A stretch of 64,000 nucleotides of DNA from assembly GCF_000516985.1 (NCBI RefSeq), contig NW_006917093.1, forward strand, positions 4,493,874-4,557,873. Direction: 5' to 3'. The position numbers and the translations under genes were made by a program. The stretch comes from Pestalotiopsis fici W106-1 (Eukaryota; Ascomycota; Sordariomycetes; Amphisphaeriales; Sporocadaceae). Shown one piece after another: positions 1-10,823 of the stretch. The notes below the pieces were generated by a model that was not told the origin of the DNA, ran no database searches, and saw only the letters and a program-made list of their open reading frames with translations. How positions within the stretch are numbered: the first letter of the stretch is position 1; every line of letters begins with the position of its first letter.

Positions 1-848
1 ATAACAAAAGGATCGAAACTTTTGTAATGGTCGACTCGATGACGTAGGCAAATTCGGCAACGTAGAAGAGCTGTCGGATCAATGAGCACAAGTCTATATG
101 AAAGCAATGTGTTTGCAGCCAGTGGACTTACAATCAAAACAATGTTAATGTGCGTATCGTCAAGAGTCCACATATCTTTGCCGAGGCCAAAGACAACCAC
201 TGGTACAAGTCAGTATCTGCACAGAGAAAAGGGCATCGTTTTGAGATCCAACATACTCAACTCGGCTCCAACAGTAACTCCCGTAAGCACTACCCAAGAA
301 AGCACAATGGCCCAGTCGTCCCAGCCGAGGGACATTCCGCCAAAGAACGCGGTGCGGGCGAGCAAGCGCCCTGAAAGGAAGAAGGTAGCGAAGGCCCATA
401 GTGTCCAAGCGATGGCTCTAATCGAAGCTTGAGTGTTCCGCTCTACGGTACCGCATGTTGTAGTGATGAGCTTCTCAGCGGCTGGTTTATCATGAGTTAC
501 TGGTTCGGGACACTAAGGTGCACATTGACTGACATAGGTACTCATGTGTGGTACATGCTGAGTTCAAGCAAGTCGTGACATCGGAGGTGATGAACTCTTC
601 GACGGTACTGCAATTCCGCGTGGATGCGTGCGTAGAGAAGCACGTATACTGGAGTAGTCTTGTCAGTATTGGTGACTCTGCAGAACGTCATTCCCTTCAA
701 GACAACGCACCGCACACGATGGGAGTTCATCCTCAAGACTCGTAAGGACTGTAAGCAAGCTGCCTGAGCGTGGTTGAACCTCTGCGGCCACGAGTACGAC
801 TGCCAGAGCCAGAACCCATAGCCATAAACTTCGAACTAGGGAAGCCAT
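1..848 (-). CDS. CFEM-domain Pth11-like seven-TM receptor, 3' part cut by window edge
   Basis: Starts at the ATG at 848 and runs off the left edge. Proposed exons are 848-687, 648-534, 481-257, 199-132 and 70-1 (213 codons so far, all joins in frame). The N-terminus is a signal peptide (hydrophobic LWLWVLALAVVLVAA) followed by a CFEM-like stretch with the PSCAVRC signature and further cysteines. Then comes the fungal rhodopsin-like membrane domain, with the diagnostic GWDDWAIVLSW segment, GLGKDMWTL and FYVAEFAYVIES. Receptors of this class sit in the plasma membrane and are thought to sense surface or host cues upstream of cAMP/MAPK signalling (family knowledge). The first intron is only 38 nt with a weak GTTCTG donor, so that join is the least certain. 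The remaining TM helices and cytosolic tail lie outside the window. Confidence 0.82.
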
Positions 849-3014
849 TTCCTCGACTGGTATGATCGACTCAAGAACTCAAAACAAGCATGATCTGGGG
901 TGATATGATGATCCAGCAGGTATAAGTCGGACGGAGAGAGTAAATCGGATCACGAAATCTGGAGAGCAGTGACAGATCCGTTAATGATCAATCTCGAACA
1001 GCTGTGCGGGTTTGGGAGGGGGGGCACCATTGCGGGCTTATGGTACCGAATGCACGGCAGATGCGGCAGATGTAAACCACGATGGAATCCGACCCTGGGG
1101 ATGCCGTGGGCAGAATTTCTTTAGACTGGCGTCGTCCACAATCTATGCTCCGCATATTCGAGAACAACCTTGTCTCTAATATAGAACCCTGGTTGATTGT
1201 CAAAAACAGTCCCGAAAACATCGTAGCTCAGGGTCGGATTCGACGACCTAACCGTGCCTGGCCCTAGGCGCCCGGATTCTGGACGGCTCTACCCTGGATC
1301 GAGGCGAACTGCTTACCAAGGAATGCAAGTTCAGAACGTGGTCCATGAGACTACGGTCCATTTTGGGTAACCAAATACGTCCGCGTCTTGGGAAATGCAA
1401 CGGTGCTCCATCCAGTCGGGACAGGCAGGTTAGGATCCCTAGTGCAGTAGACCGTCGGACCATTCCTTTTAGAACGCTCTGCATATGAAAAGGGACCATC
1501 ACCGGTACGCCGCCTTATTCACTGCAAATATGTCCGGACAACGGGCTGATAGTCTATCCAGGAAGGGTAGGGCATGGTCTCCAAGTTTTGCAGATGGAAT
1601 ATTGCCTAATTTTGTCTCTAGTCTTGTCGTCTCGGCATGATACACACTCTTGATAAGAACTTGGGATTCGAAAACAATTGATGTCTCTGCCTCGTATGAA
1701 GTCGGCAAAGGCCACGCGGGCTCCACTACATTTACGCGATATCCGCCATCCATGTTCTGATCATGGCGACGATCTCTGATCAGGTACAACACTGCCAGAC
1801 AGTGAAAAGCCAGGAAGTCAGAGGGCCAGAGGGCCAGAGGGCCAGAGGGCCACCAGGGAGGGAGTCGTCAGACAGAGTGGGCAGGATGTGCAGGAGGGTG
1901 GCTCCATAGGCAGGCCTGAGGAGAAGCTTTGAAAACCTCAAATTGATCAAATTGATACCGCAGAAATAGGTTGGCACTATCGGTGGCGGTCCCAAATCTG
2001 TGCTGACGGACCGACCTCCGCGGGAAGAACAATGGATCCATTATCGTGATCAAGTCGGGGCCGCGCAGCACGAGTCATAGCTTCTACTCTAAGATCTCAT
2101 CCGCGGGCCATTTAGGTTGTTTTACTGCCAACTTCAACATGCTGCTAACAGATTCGGTGCCTGTTTTTAGCAATGATTCTTCAAAAAAGTTCAAGATCCA
2201 GATCCGTCTGCGGCTAGGTGCGGCTGGTGGAATTGAATCCAGGCTCTCGGATCCTGATTAGGAGAGGGAGCAATCTTGTGTCTGCCAATTCTTTTCTCCT
2301 GAATTATTGATTTTGCTTGTATCGCAAGAAATCAGCACGATGTTGTTTGCATGTGCGGAACCATCCGTATTCCATAGTGTACAGAAGTACTTGTCCCCTG
2401 CAATTGCATCCCCTGTCGTGATGGTGTTTTCCGATGGGCTGCGGCCGAAATCTTTCGCGTCCGAATTCCACTACGCCAAGTACAAGGGTTATGCAGTGTG
2501 CGAATAGCACGACGATGGGATATTAGTGAGCCACATTTATAAGTGGAGAGTGTATCTCTAGAATCATACCAACAGTAGCTTGCCCCTTGCACATGCAACT
2601 AGTAGTCTAGCCTCCATGTTCTAGCCTGAACCTGAGACTGGCTATCGTGGTCTGCGGATAGGAAATTGCCAGGGCATCGTCAGTCAACTTCTATCATGAG
2701 CTCGAGAATAGGCTGGACCGTTAGCTGTCTGCGGCTTTTGTCCGGCTTAGCTTTTCACTTGATATCAGGGGCTCCATCAAAGAGGCGTTTATTCCCTGGG
2801 ACCATGTGTCTCGATGCCAGGGCCTATACGTGTCGAACCACAATCGGTTTTTTTTCTTCCCTCGGTTTAAGCATCTGTCAGGGATTGGTGTCGACAGACA
2901 AGTGAAAAGGAGAAAGGCACTCCCGTCGCTCTTATTGATAGTCAGCCACGAGGCAGCATCTTCTAGTTTGTCTTGTTCACGCATATTTTTCACATACCAG
3001 ACATAACCATTCAA
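849..3014. other. 2.2-kb stretch without a supported gene
   Basis: Only short open frames without recognisable motifs occur on either strand. The 3' half must contain the promoter of the monooxygenase starting at 3015. The 5' end is the promoter of the receptor gene at 848. A small 8-bp tandem repeat lies inside. Confidence 0.6.
1821..1852. repeat. 8-bp tandem repeat, four copies
   Basis: Four perfect head-to-tail copies of gagggcca. It is a simple minisatellite with no evident function. Confidence 0.9.
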
Positions 3015-4591
3015 ATGGCTGCTGAAAAGCCCGAGAACTTTCGCGCCATCATCGTGGGAGGTGGCCCTGTCGCCTTGACAGCGGCGCATGCCCTCTCCCA
3101 GGCCGGCATCGACTATATCATCCTAGAGCGGCGCAAGGCTCTTGACACTGACTCTGGCGCCTCAGTGGCCATTTGGCCGCACAATGTGCGCCTCTTGGAC
3201 CAGCTAGGTCTGTATGAAGAGGCAGAGCAGACCTACATGCCTGTGCTAAACAAGTGGAACTTGAGACGGGACGGCACCGTACTGTCGAAAAGTAACATGT
3301 TTGAGGCCATTGGTATTAAGTAAGGAGAAAAGCACCCCTGGAAAGCTCGCTTAAAACCATGCTGACGTAGGTGCGCGCAACAGTCACGGCCATCCTTGGA
3401 TGTGTTTCCACCGCGCCAAGTTGATCAACATGCTATACCAGAGACTTCCAGACCCATCAAAAGTCTTGCTGGACAAGGAGGTTGTCTCAATCGAGAATAC
3501 AGCCAATGGTGTCACAGTGACAGTAAGTTAAACTTTTTGGAGTCTTGCGCGAGTTCCGCCATTCCTCATGACAGTTCACCAGTGGGGCCTGTCATACGGT
3601 ACCCCTTCTGATCCTGCAGAACATGACTCTTTGATGCATGGATGTCATTCTCTCATCATGGGGTGCCCGGTGTGTCTTCATGATGACAATTCGCTAATAT
3701 GAATACTCGTAGTGTGCCGACAAGACCACACACTCGGCCTCGATCATCATTGGCGCCGATGGTGTGCACAGTAGTGTCCGCAGACTGGTCAATGAGGCTT
3801 CAGGCAAGACCGAGGACCCTTTCATGTCCTCTTATCGTGGCCTTTATGGCTATGCAAAGCGGTCGCCAGAGCTTGAGCCCGCCACTCTTTATGAGACGCA
3901 CAGTGCCAATCTGACCATCCAGCTCATTGTTGCTGAACAACAACAGCACTTCCTGGTGTACGAGCGTCTCCCGAAGCCGACTCGTGAAAGAACTCGGTAC
4001 ACCGAGGAAGATGCCAATGCCCTTGCCAAGAAGTACGCAGACGTGCGCTTTCCCACGGGCAAAGATGGCGAGTTCGTGACCTGGGGTGACATCTGGGCTC
4101 AGAAGCAATGGTCAGTGCTGGCCAACCTCGAAGAAGGCATCGTCAAGAATTGGCACGACGGTCGTGCCGTGCTGGTTGGAGACGCTGTCCACAAGATGAC
4201 GCCCAACACCGGATTCGGCATGAACAGTGGCCTCCAGGGCGTGGCGCAGCTCGTAAACAGACTGCGTGCCCAGCTCAAGCAGACACCAGACCCAGATGTG
4301 GCTACGCTCAGCCGCGTCTTCGGCGAGTATCAGGCCGCTCGGTTGTCTAACTCAAAGGAGGCCGTGGAAGTGTCAGGCTTATACACAAGACTTGTTGCAT
4401 GGAACAATCCCGTGTGGAGATTTACCGACCAGTACCTGCTTCCGTATGTCAAGGGTGACAATACCTCTCTCAACGTCCTCATGTCGCCAATCGTGCAAAA
4501 AGGTGTTCCCCTGGACTTTTTGGAGGAGAAGCGTTTCAAGCGTGGTACATATGCCTACCATACTGGACCCGTCACTGCAAGTGCCGCGTAA
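3015..4591 (+). CDS. FAD-dependent monooxygenase (PHBH fold, PaxM-like)
   Basis: Exons 3015-3319, 3384-3522 and 3713-4591 give 440 residues. Motifs of the flavin monooxygenase superfamily are in the expected order. The N-terminal dinucleotide-binding IIVGGGPVALTAAHA is followed by an acidic strand end (ILERR). The DG motif IGADGVHSSVR lies near residue 160. The GD motif GDAVHKMTPNTGFGMNSGL binds the FAD ribityl/phosphate and is near residue 310. Such enzymes use FAD and NAD(P)H to hydroxylate or epoxidise aromatic or terpenoid substrates; the substrate cannot be read from sequence. The glycine pattern GGGPVA departs slightly from GGGIGG. No C-terminal membrane anchor is seen. Neighbours are not biosynthetic genes, so it looks like a stand-alone enzyme. 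Both introns have clear GTAAG donors. Confidence 0.9.
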
Positions 4592-4809
4592 GCTTTATGC
4601 GAACAAGGAATTAAAAAAAAAGGGAACGAAATATGAAAACGGATCGTACCGGACGAACAAAAGACACACTTGATCCAATATGCCTTTAATAGCTTGCTTT
4701 TGTTGATAGTTCATTATACCAAGAACCGCGTTGACCTTCTCCAATTTGACTTTTTTTTTTTTTGGGAATGAGCATTTGAAGTGTATAGAGAGTATTGAGA
4801 GATGCATTT

Positions 4810-5907
4810 TCAATCTGTGGATACATCTGGCTTTGGGAGCTTGAAATCAACAAGACGGCCGAATGCTCTGATACTCCAGTCTTGATGGCCTTGGTTGAGG
4901 CTATGATATAGCGATTTTGCGTACTCGCTGCCTGCGTCCAGCCATCCGAGCTCAGCCGTGCGCCAAGTGAGCCAGCCAATGGCGTTGATTCCTTCTGGAG
5001 CTCTGAGTAGTCCAATAGCGATACCGATGACATGATCATCGTCCGTTGTATGCCGTGTGTCGCTCCAGTATAATGTGGTGGCCCCACAGACTCTACAAAA
5101 CGTCCTTCGAGATCCCGGCGATGAAATGTACGACTTCATCGTTCCGTGCATCAAGTCTGGACCAATCCTTGGCTCAATCAGCTTCAATGGCACATATGCC
5201 CAGGCAGATAGAACGGTTGAAGTTATTAGGCGGCAGTCGTTGCAAGCATCCGTCATGGCTTTCCACTTTGTGGGGTCCTCGGGCGAGACATAGCCTCGCA
5301 TGTATGCATCTTCGAGTACTTCTTGAGTTGGCCTCTGTATGGTAAAAGAGATGCCGCCGCAGTCGCATTGAGCTCGCAGTCGCTCTTTGCCATTGCTACC
5401 TACTTCGGATTTGTAAGCTTGAGAATTGTGCGTATCTTGTACGGGATTCATGATATCTAGAGGCCGATCGGCGATACTGGGTAACCATTCGTGGAGGCCG
5501 CCTGGAGCAGAAGCGGTGAAACAATGCTTGTCAATTCTGAATACGCTCTCGTCATACGGAAAGAGTACGATTGAAAGGTACCAGACGTCTTCATGTTCAT
5601 CACGGCCACCTAAATGACATCCGCATGTGGAGCAAAAGTAGTGATAATACTTGCTGCCTTGGGGACGATATTGAGTAGCGCAAAGGGCCAAGCTAGACGG
5701 TTCGAAGAACTTGAGGCTGCTGCCTTTGGGGAGCGTTGCATGAGTGATGGAGATGGCACCATGGATGTACCGACAACGGCTGCAGTGGCAGATGTAGGCA
5801 CTCAGAGGCAGGATCTCGCGAGGAAGGCTGACGCCATAATCAAGAGAGCCACAATAGCACCTTGCCCTTGATAGAACCGTTGATGGCGCTTGTTCGGTGG
5901 GAGGCAT
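4810..5907 (-). CDS. Tandem GFA/CENP-V-type zinc protein
   Basis: An intronless 365-residue protein beginning at the ATG at 5907. The frame stays open upstream to 6048, but only from a non-ATG codon. Two GFA (DUF636, Mss4-like fold) modules follow each other. Module one has CYCGS, then CHCSRCR, then CSTCG. Module two has CDCGG, then CNDCR, then CRVCG. Each set is the cysteine pattern that binds zinc in the glutathione-dependent formaldehyde-activating enzyme / CENP-V family. The chemistry of fungal members is mostly unknown, and many may be simple thiol-adduct handlers or zinc proteins. The gene is convergent with the monooxygenase at 3015-4591, with 218 bp between stops. Confidence 0.85.
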   Translation of the reverse strand: MPPTEQAPSTVLSRARCYCGSLDYGVSLPREILPLSAYICHCSRCRYIHGAISITHATLPKGSSLKFFEPSSLALCATQYRPQGSKYYHYFCSTCGCHLGGRDEHEDVWYLSIVLFPYDESVFRIDKHCFTASAPGGLHEWLPSIADRPLDIMNPVQDTHNSQAYKSEVGSNGKERLRAQCDCGGISFTIQRPTQEVLEDAYMRGYVSPEDPTKWKAMTDACNDCRLITSTVLSAWAYVPLKLIEPRIGPDLMHGTMKSYISSPGSRRTFCRVCGATTLYWSDTRHTTDDDHVIGIAIGLLRAPEGINAIGWLTWRTAELGWLDAGSEYAKSLYHSLNQGHQDWSIRAFGRLVDFKLPKPDVSTD

Positions 5908-7113
5908 TGTTGCGATACAGCAGTGAGTGTGAAGAGGAGAAGTTTGGACGGTTTGACAAGATAGGACACGACTCCAGGTCAACGTCAGCATGTCAATCAT
6001 TGCTTTTTCTTTCTTCATTCCCTTGTCTGTTGCTTGGTTAATTGGCAAGCTGATGCGGGGTCAATTGGATCTACTATGTACGCCTGCCTTGCAGGCAGCA
6101 AGGGTCAGTAGGAAGAAAATGCCAAATGAAGAAGGCACGCTAAGGAAATAACCAATAGGATTAATCTGGCAAGTTTCAAGGCAAGACAAGTTGCATAACA
6201 AGTGGTGCACAGCGAGTCGAGGGAACTTCATTCGGGTCAATTGTATACACAAGACTCAGTAGAGTAGCTCCCAGAACCCTATTGACCATAGACAACTCAT
6301 TGCGGTTTGTGATTACCTATTGCTTAACATTGACAATGACATTTGGATACGTGTTTGTAGTTATCATTGTCCCATGTATGCAAATTACCAGATAATGAAT
6401 GCACGAACTTTGGAATACCTCGTGAAGTATTTCAATCAAACACAAGTCCGCGAATCACCGAGTGCATTGTCAGGTAAGGGCTGCCATGAATAATAGTGCA
6501 AGCAAACTTTGGCTAATTCACAGCCAAGGCGAGGTTGATATGGTGTTGGGCGGTGATTCGCAATATTTGCAAAAGAAAATATTGCTATTCAGTTTCATGG
6601 TATGCGCATTGAACATGACTCATGTAATGTCTTGCGGCGAATCGCAACATTTGCAATAGAAAAAAACGTTATTCAGCTACCATTCTCTTTGCATTCTTGT
6701 CACAAGAGACCAATTATCCAAGTATTAAATAACATGATCTGCCTGATCGGACTGGACCTGGTCTCGGACCTCAAGCTCAACCTCACTCACCATTTTTCGC
6801 ACTTTCTGCCCAATGGGCAAACGCCTAGGTCAAGCAAACAGCTCCATTGACAAGCTCGAATCATTTGTCTTCTTGACTGCAACTTCCCGTCTCCCTCCTC
6901 GAGTTTGCTGCACACTAGGTTTATCATCAATTTAAAGACCTGGTGGAGACAAAAGACCTGTCGTGTTTGTCTTTGGTTTTGTGAGCAAGCTCTACAATCA
7001 CAACCACTTTTTACGCTTCTATTCCATTTCATCCTCTTAACCGTTTGGCGTTGTCTTCAGTGTCTCAACGAAACAAGCGACAAACAACAAACACCACTAG
7101 CCGCGCTTATAAA
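5908..7113. other. Intergenic, AT-rich, shared promoter region
   Basis: Lies between two divergently transcribed genes and must hold both promoters. It contains an imperfect 43-bp direct repeat (separate entry). No open frame looks coding. Confidence 0.6.
6550..6676. repeat. Imperfect 43-bp direct repeat, two copies 84 bp apart
   Basis: Copies at 6550-6592 and 6634-6676 match at about 35 of 43 positions. They share the core cgcaa(t/c)atttgcaa and the end attcag. They sit upstream of the membrane-protein gene at 7114 and could be a duplicated regulatory segment or a decayed insertion scar. Confidence 0.6.
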
Positions 7114-8400
7114 ATGGCACAAGGTGACCCGTCTATTTCTAACGGCACATGTTACTGGGGCCAAGGCAATAAGACCAGCCATGCGTTCATCCCTTGCGGT
7201 AATGCATACCGCGAGGACATTATCTTGTCGTGTTGTGGCATCGGCGACTTCTGTTATAATGAAGGAGGACTCTGCTTCAATCAAGAACGTATGCAACTGA
7301 CTACCCTCCGACTCACCTAGACATGGCTATTTTGCTGACAATCTGCGATAGGGAACGAATATTATGCTTCCGGCTGCACAGATCCCGATTATGAAAATGT
7401 CTCGATTTGTCCCTACAAAGGCGCGTACTCGAATCAGCAATGGGTGGGGCTCGTTCGCTGTGAGACCAGTGATGACGACAAGAACGAATTTTGGGCAGGC
7501 TGCCCTGAGCCGGATGATGATCATCTCACTACCTTTACCAAAGGGTGCAAATGCGAAAAGCCGATTAATCCACCACTTGTGGTATATTCTGCGAAGTCGA
7601 CTCCAACCGCATCTCTACCCGCCCACCGCGGGGGTAGAATTATCTCTTTGCCAGGATCGTCGCCGACAACTGATTCAGTTGTACCGATTCTCAGCACTAC
7701 CTCACCAACCATTACGCCTGCAGGTAATTCTTCTACAAGCCCTACAGATTCGGCGACTGCAGCGCCTTTGATACCTACGACCTCGGCGAATAAGGATCCC
7801 TTGTCGACAAGAGAGATCATAGGCATGTCTGCTGGCCTAGGGGTATTCGCAATCATGGTGCTTGCGGCTATATCGTTCTTGATTCTCCGCTATAAACGCA
7901 GGAAAGAACAGGACGAGGAGCTTATAGCGAGCACGCAAAGTCCTAATCGGCCAGAGAACATGGATCCGACTGGAACCGCCCTTCCTCCAGTCTCGGCGAT
8001 GGACTCACAGTCTCTGGCATTTAATCGACCTTATATTCGCGAGCAACAACGGGAAGCGTTCGCAACAGAGGATGCTCACAATACCAGAGCCTTCGTGTCA
8101 CCAGTGTCTCCCGTCTCACCTGTATCCCCTGCATCGCACCCCCATTCCATTAAATCATTGGTGAATTCGGCCTCACAACAATTTGAGGCATATAACCCAG
8201 ATCGTCATGGCAATTACTCGGATTATTCTTCAAGCCGATATAGCACGGACAGCGTGCAACCTTCGCACCGAGACTTCCAGTATTGGTCACCAATCGCTAC
8301 CAGCCCGCAGCATATTAGCATTGCATGCAGCCCAGAGACCGCTGGGCGTGAACGGCTCAACCAGAGAGCCATGACTTCGATCGCGGAGCTAGAGGGGTGA
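7114..8400 (+). CDS. Cys-rich single-pass membrane protein (fungal stalk/sensor type)
   Basis: Exons 7114-7288 and 7352-8400 encode 407 residues. The first 130 or so residues carry a cysteine pattern (CYWGQG, PCGN, LSCCGIGDFC, LCF, SGCTD, GCKCEK) seen in a common ascomycete family. These proteins have an extracellular Cys-rich head, a Ser/Thr-rich stalk, one TM helix and a cytosolic tail. The stalk is STSPTDSAT-like. The TM helix (IGMSAGLGVFAIMVLAAISFL) is followed by the positive stop RYKRRK. The tail of about 170 residues holds a repeated SPVSPV run. No N-terminal signal peptide is visible from the only plausible ATG; many relatives also lack one, or an upstream exon is missed. Function unknown; a wall-stress sensor role is inference from architecture. 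Confidence 0.8.
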
Positions 8401-10823
8401 TACTGCGACGACATTCTTGCCAGACCCGAGGATATGACCATGGGTCATCATTTAGAGCCTTGAGGGAAGGGGTTTCTTTGCACGAGCTGCAATGATAGTT
8501 GGATTGCAAATTTTCATAGAAAGACCTCGGCATACAGGAGTTGAACACATATAATAAGTATGCGCGGGCGATTGTATTTTGAATTGACGCCCATCGCTAC
8601 TTGGCCAAGACTTCTGAAAATAATGACAGCATGAATAATATAATTGACTGATACATAGGCAGAGTTTCTGTAGTATGAAAACTTTATTCTTGATTGAACT
8701 TACAAGGAGGTCTCTTGGTTTTGCAGACGAGATTAAGACAATCATACATATCAGATTTCGCAATGGCAGACGCAAAAGGTACCTTGCCCGCCGCATCTCG
8801 AGATCTATGATGATAGGGAAAGATTGGTTGTGTTGAGATTCTTTGCTGACTACAGGTAGGAGTGACTTTAATGAATTGTCCAAGTGCGCGTGGTTGACAA
8901 GCATGTCTCAAGTCTGTAGTCTTCCAAGATTTGCCAATTGGCAATGGCCTGGATAGATCTCTCAGTCATACCTGGAAATTTGAATCTCATTGTCATTTCA
9001 TAAATGTTATTGCCCGAATACCAATTTGCTTCGTGGCTGGTCAAGTATAAAGACCAAGTTATCTCGTAGAGTACGCCAACATAATAGTTGTGTATCCGTA
9101 GTATAACTGCACAACTCGGTGGATCTCACCTTGTGGATAACCTCGGAAGAGTTTAATTGATTGCACGTGATCTCGTGTTAGTATGGTCCAAGCGTCATGC
9201 GTGTCGCCGATGCGCTAAATTCGCAATTTTTGAAATTATTTATTTTCCTCTCTCTCTGGCCTGGGCATGTATGTACCTGGTAGCGCCCGTCCCGCCCCAA
9301 GTGGTGCCAGCATCGAAATCCAACTGAACCAAACTTGACTCGAATGCACGAGTCGTGGGAAGAGACCAGGGTCCCAAAAAATTGCGTAATGGTCAGTAAC
9401 AGCGATAATTGTTGGGCAACAAGAGCAAAAGAAGACGAGAAACAATGCAATGCATCCTCGATGCATGAAAGTTGAAGCGCGTATTAATGAACACATATTA
9501 CTCGCCTATTAAATGGATATGGCGAAGCGATAGGCAACCAAGGAAGCGTCTCAGCAGCAAGAGGCGCATGTACAACGCCAACCACAATAATCGCCTTTTC
9601 ACTTGATCGTTTTGTGTTTTTCTTGTCTGGAACCCAGGTCTAGGTCTGGCAGGAATTGGCGCTTTTATGGTTCATAGAATGTTCCATAGAAGATGGCGCC
9701 AAGAGCAAAGAGATGCGAATCATCCAATCCAATGTATGAAATTTTGGATCGACCGCGCCTCGAGCATTGTAACAAAGCCCCGTTGATGATGATGACGGTG
9801 GCGGCTGGACAAGAGGTGAGAAATCAAGGCGTCAGCCAGAGGGCATGTCTGCCGGGTAAGCAGCCTCAATTGTTCCTCGTGGTCATCCGCCGTCTGTGGG
9901 AGGAGTGAGTCGCGACTTTTCATGGCTTGAACAACGGAACGCGTTTGGGTGGCGCCGTCGCGCGCAGGCATCAGTAATGATATTAAATGGCAGCCTTTTG
10001 GGTTCATTTTTAGAGTGAGCGAAAGGGCCTGTAGTGTGGTAGTTGTAGTGTAATCAAGGCACCCTGGTCAAGACGTTCCCGCCCAACTACCAGACTATTA
10101 AGCACCTACCGCTCTCTACCAAGGTACCTATTTGTACCTACCAACCACTGGGATTCATCCGTTGCTATTCCCTAGAAGAAGAAGCAGCATCCTGCATCTC
10201 ATCATTCCTTTTCTACCTTTTGACTGCTTTGCCCATACCTACATTTGTAGATCCCTTTTCAAGTGCGTGCATACCTATATTGTCTTCTTCAGTTGCTTTT
10301 TCCTCCTTCTCCTTCTCCTACTTTCCAATGTCTCGGTGCTGCACGTGTTAATTGCAGCAATTGGACGGTCCTTGACTCGACTAGCTTTGGCCACCGACGC
10401 GTGTTGGGCGTGTCTCGCTACAAAGAGGAAAAGCCGCATCTGGCAGTGGAAGCCGAGCACTTTTTCTGTAACAGTCACTGCCACTCGTGCGGGACCTGCC
10501 GAAGTGAAAGAAGATCAAGACGAAGCAGATACGAGACTCTTCGTCTCTGGCGTGCATCGAGTTTGATCTGCTTTTTCTTCTTTCCTCCTTCTCAATCGCA
10601 GCCAAAGGACAGAGTTTGGTGTGGTCACGCCAGCCCACTATCAATCAAACCCGCCCGCCATTACTTGCTTACTTGCTGGCTGTACATTCGCGGCCCGCAG
10701 CGACGCCGACGCGACGGCTTCCTTGTTCGGGCTCTGGCATCCCACCTTTAATTGCCATAACGTGACCACCCCTCCAACAACTCGTTCGCTGAACCTTCCA
10801 GCGACGGGGATTACTCTTTCAAC
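8401..10823. other. 2.4-kb non-coding stretch, including a probable long 5' leader
   Basis: No motif-bearing open frame is present. The part from about 10130 is pyrimidine-rich (cctccttctccttctccta near 10301-10320), typical of a fungal promoter/5' UTR. It most likely serves the Whi5-like gene at 10824. Frames open at 10132-10566 and 10263-10751 lack an ATG start and are not called. Confidence 0.55.

Noticed and set aside
988..1792. Several 60-97-codon frames on both strands, some protein-like
   Set aside because: No pair joins into a longer frame with good splice sites and no family could be recognised. Kept as non-coding.
3015..8400. Secondary-metabolite cluster around the FAD monooxygenase
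   Set aside because: No synthase, cyclase, P450, transporter or Zn2Cys6 regulator in the neighbourhood.
8452..8904. 150-codon minus-strand open frame
   Set aside because: No motif, no codon bias, no splice partner; in an AT-rich 3' flank.
10132..10751. Overlapping open frames of 144 and 162 codons before the Whi5-like gene
   Set aside because: They begin with TTG and GTG, not ATG, have no motif, and lie in pyrimidine-rich sequence typical of a 5' leader.
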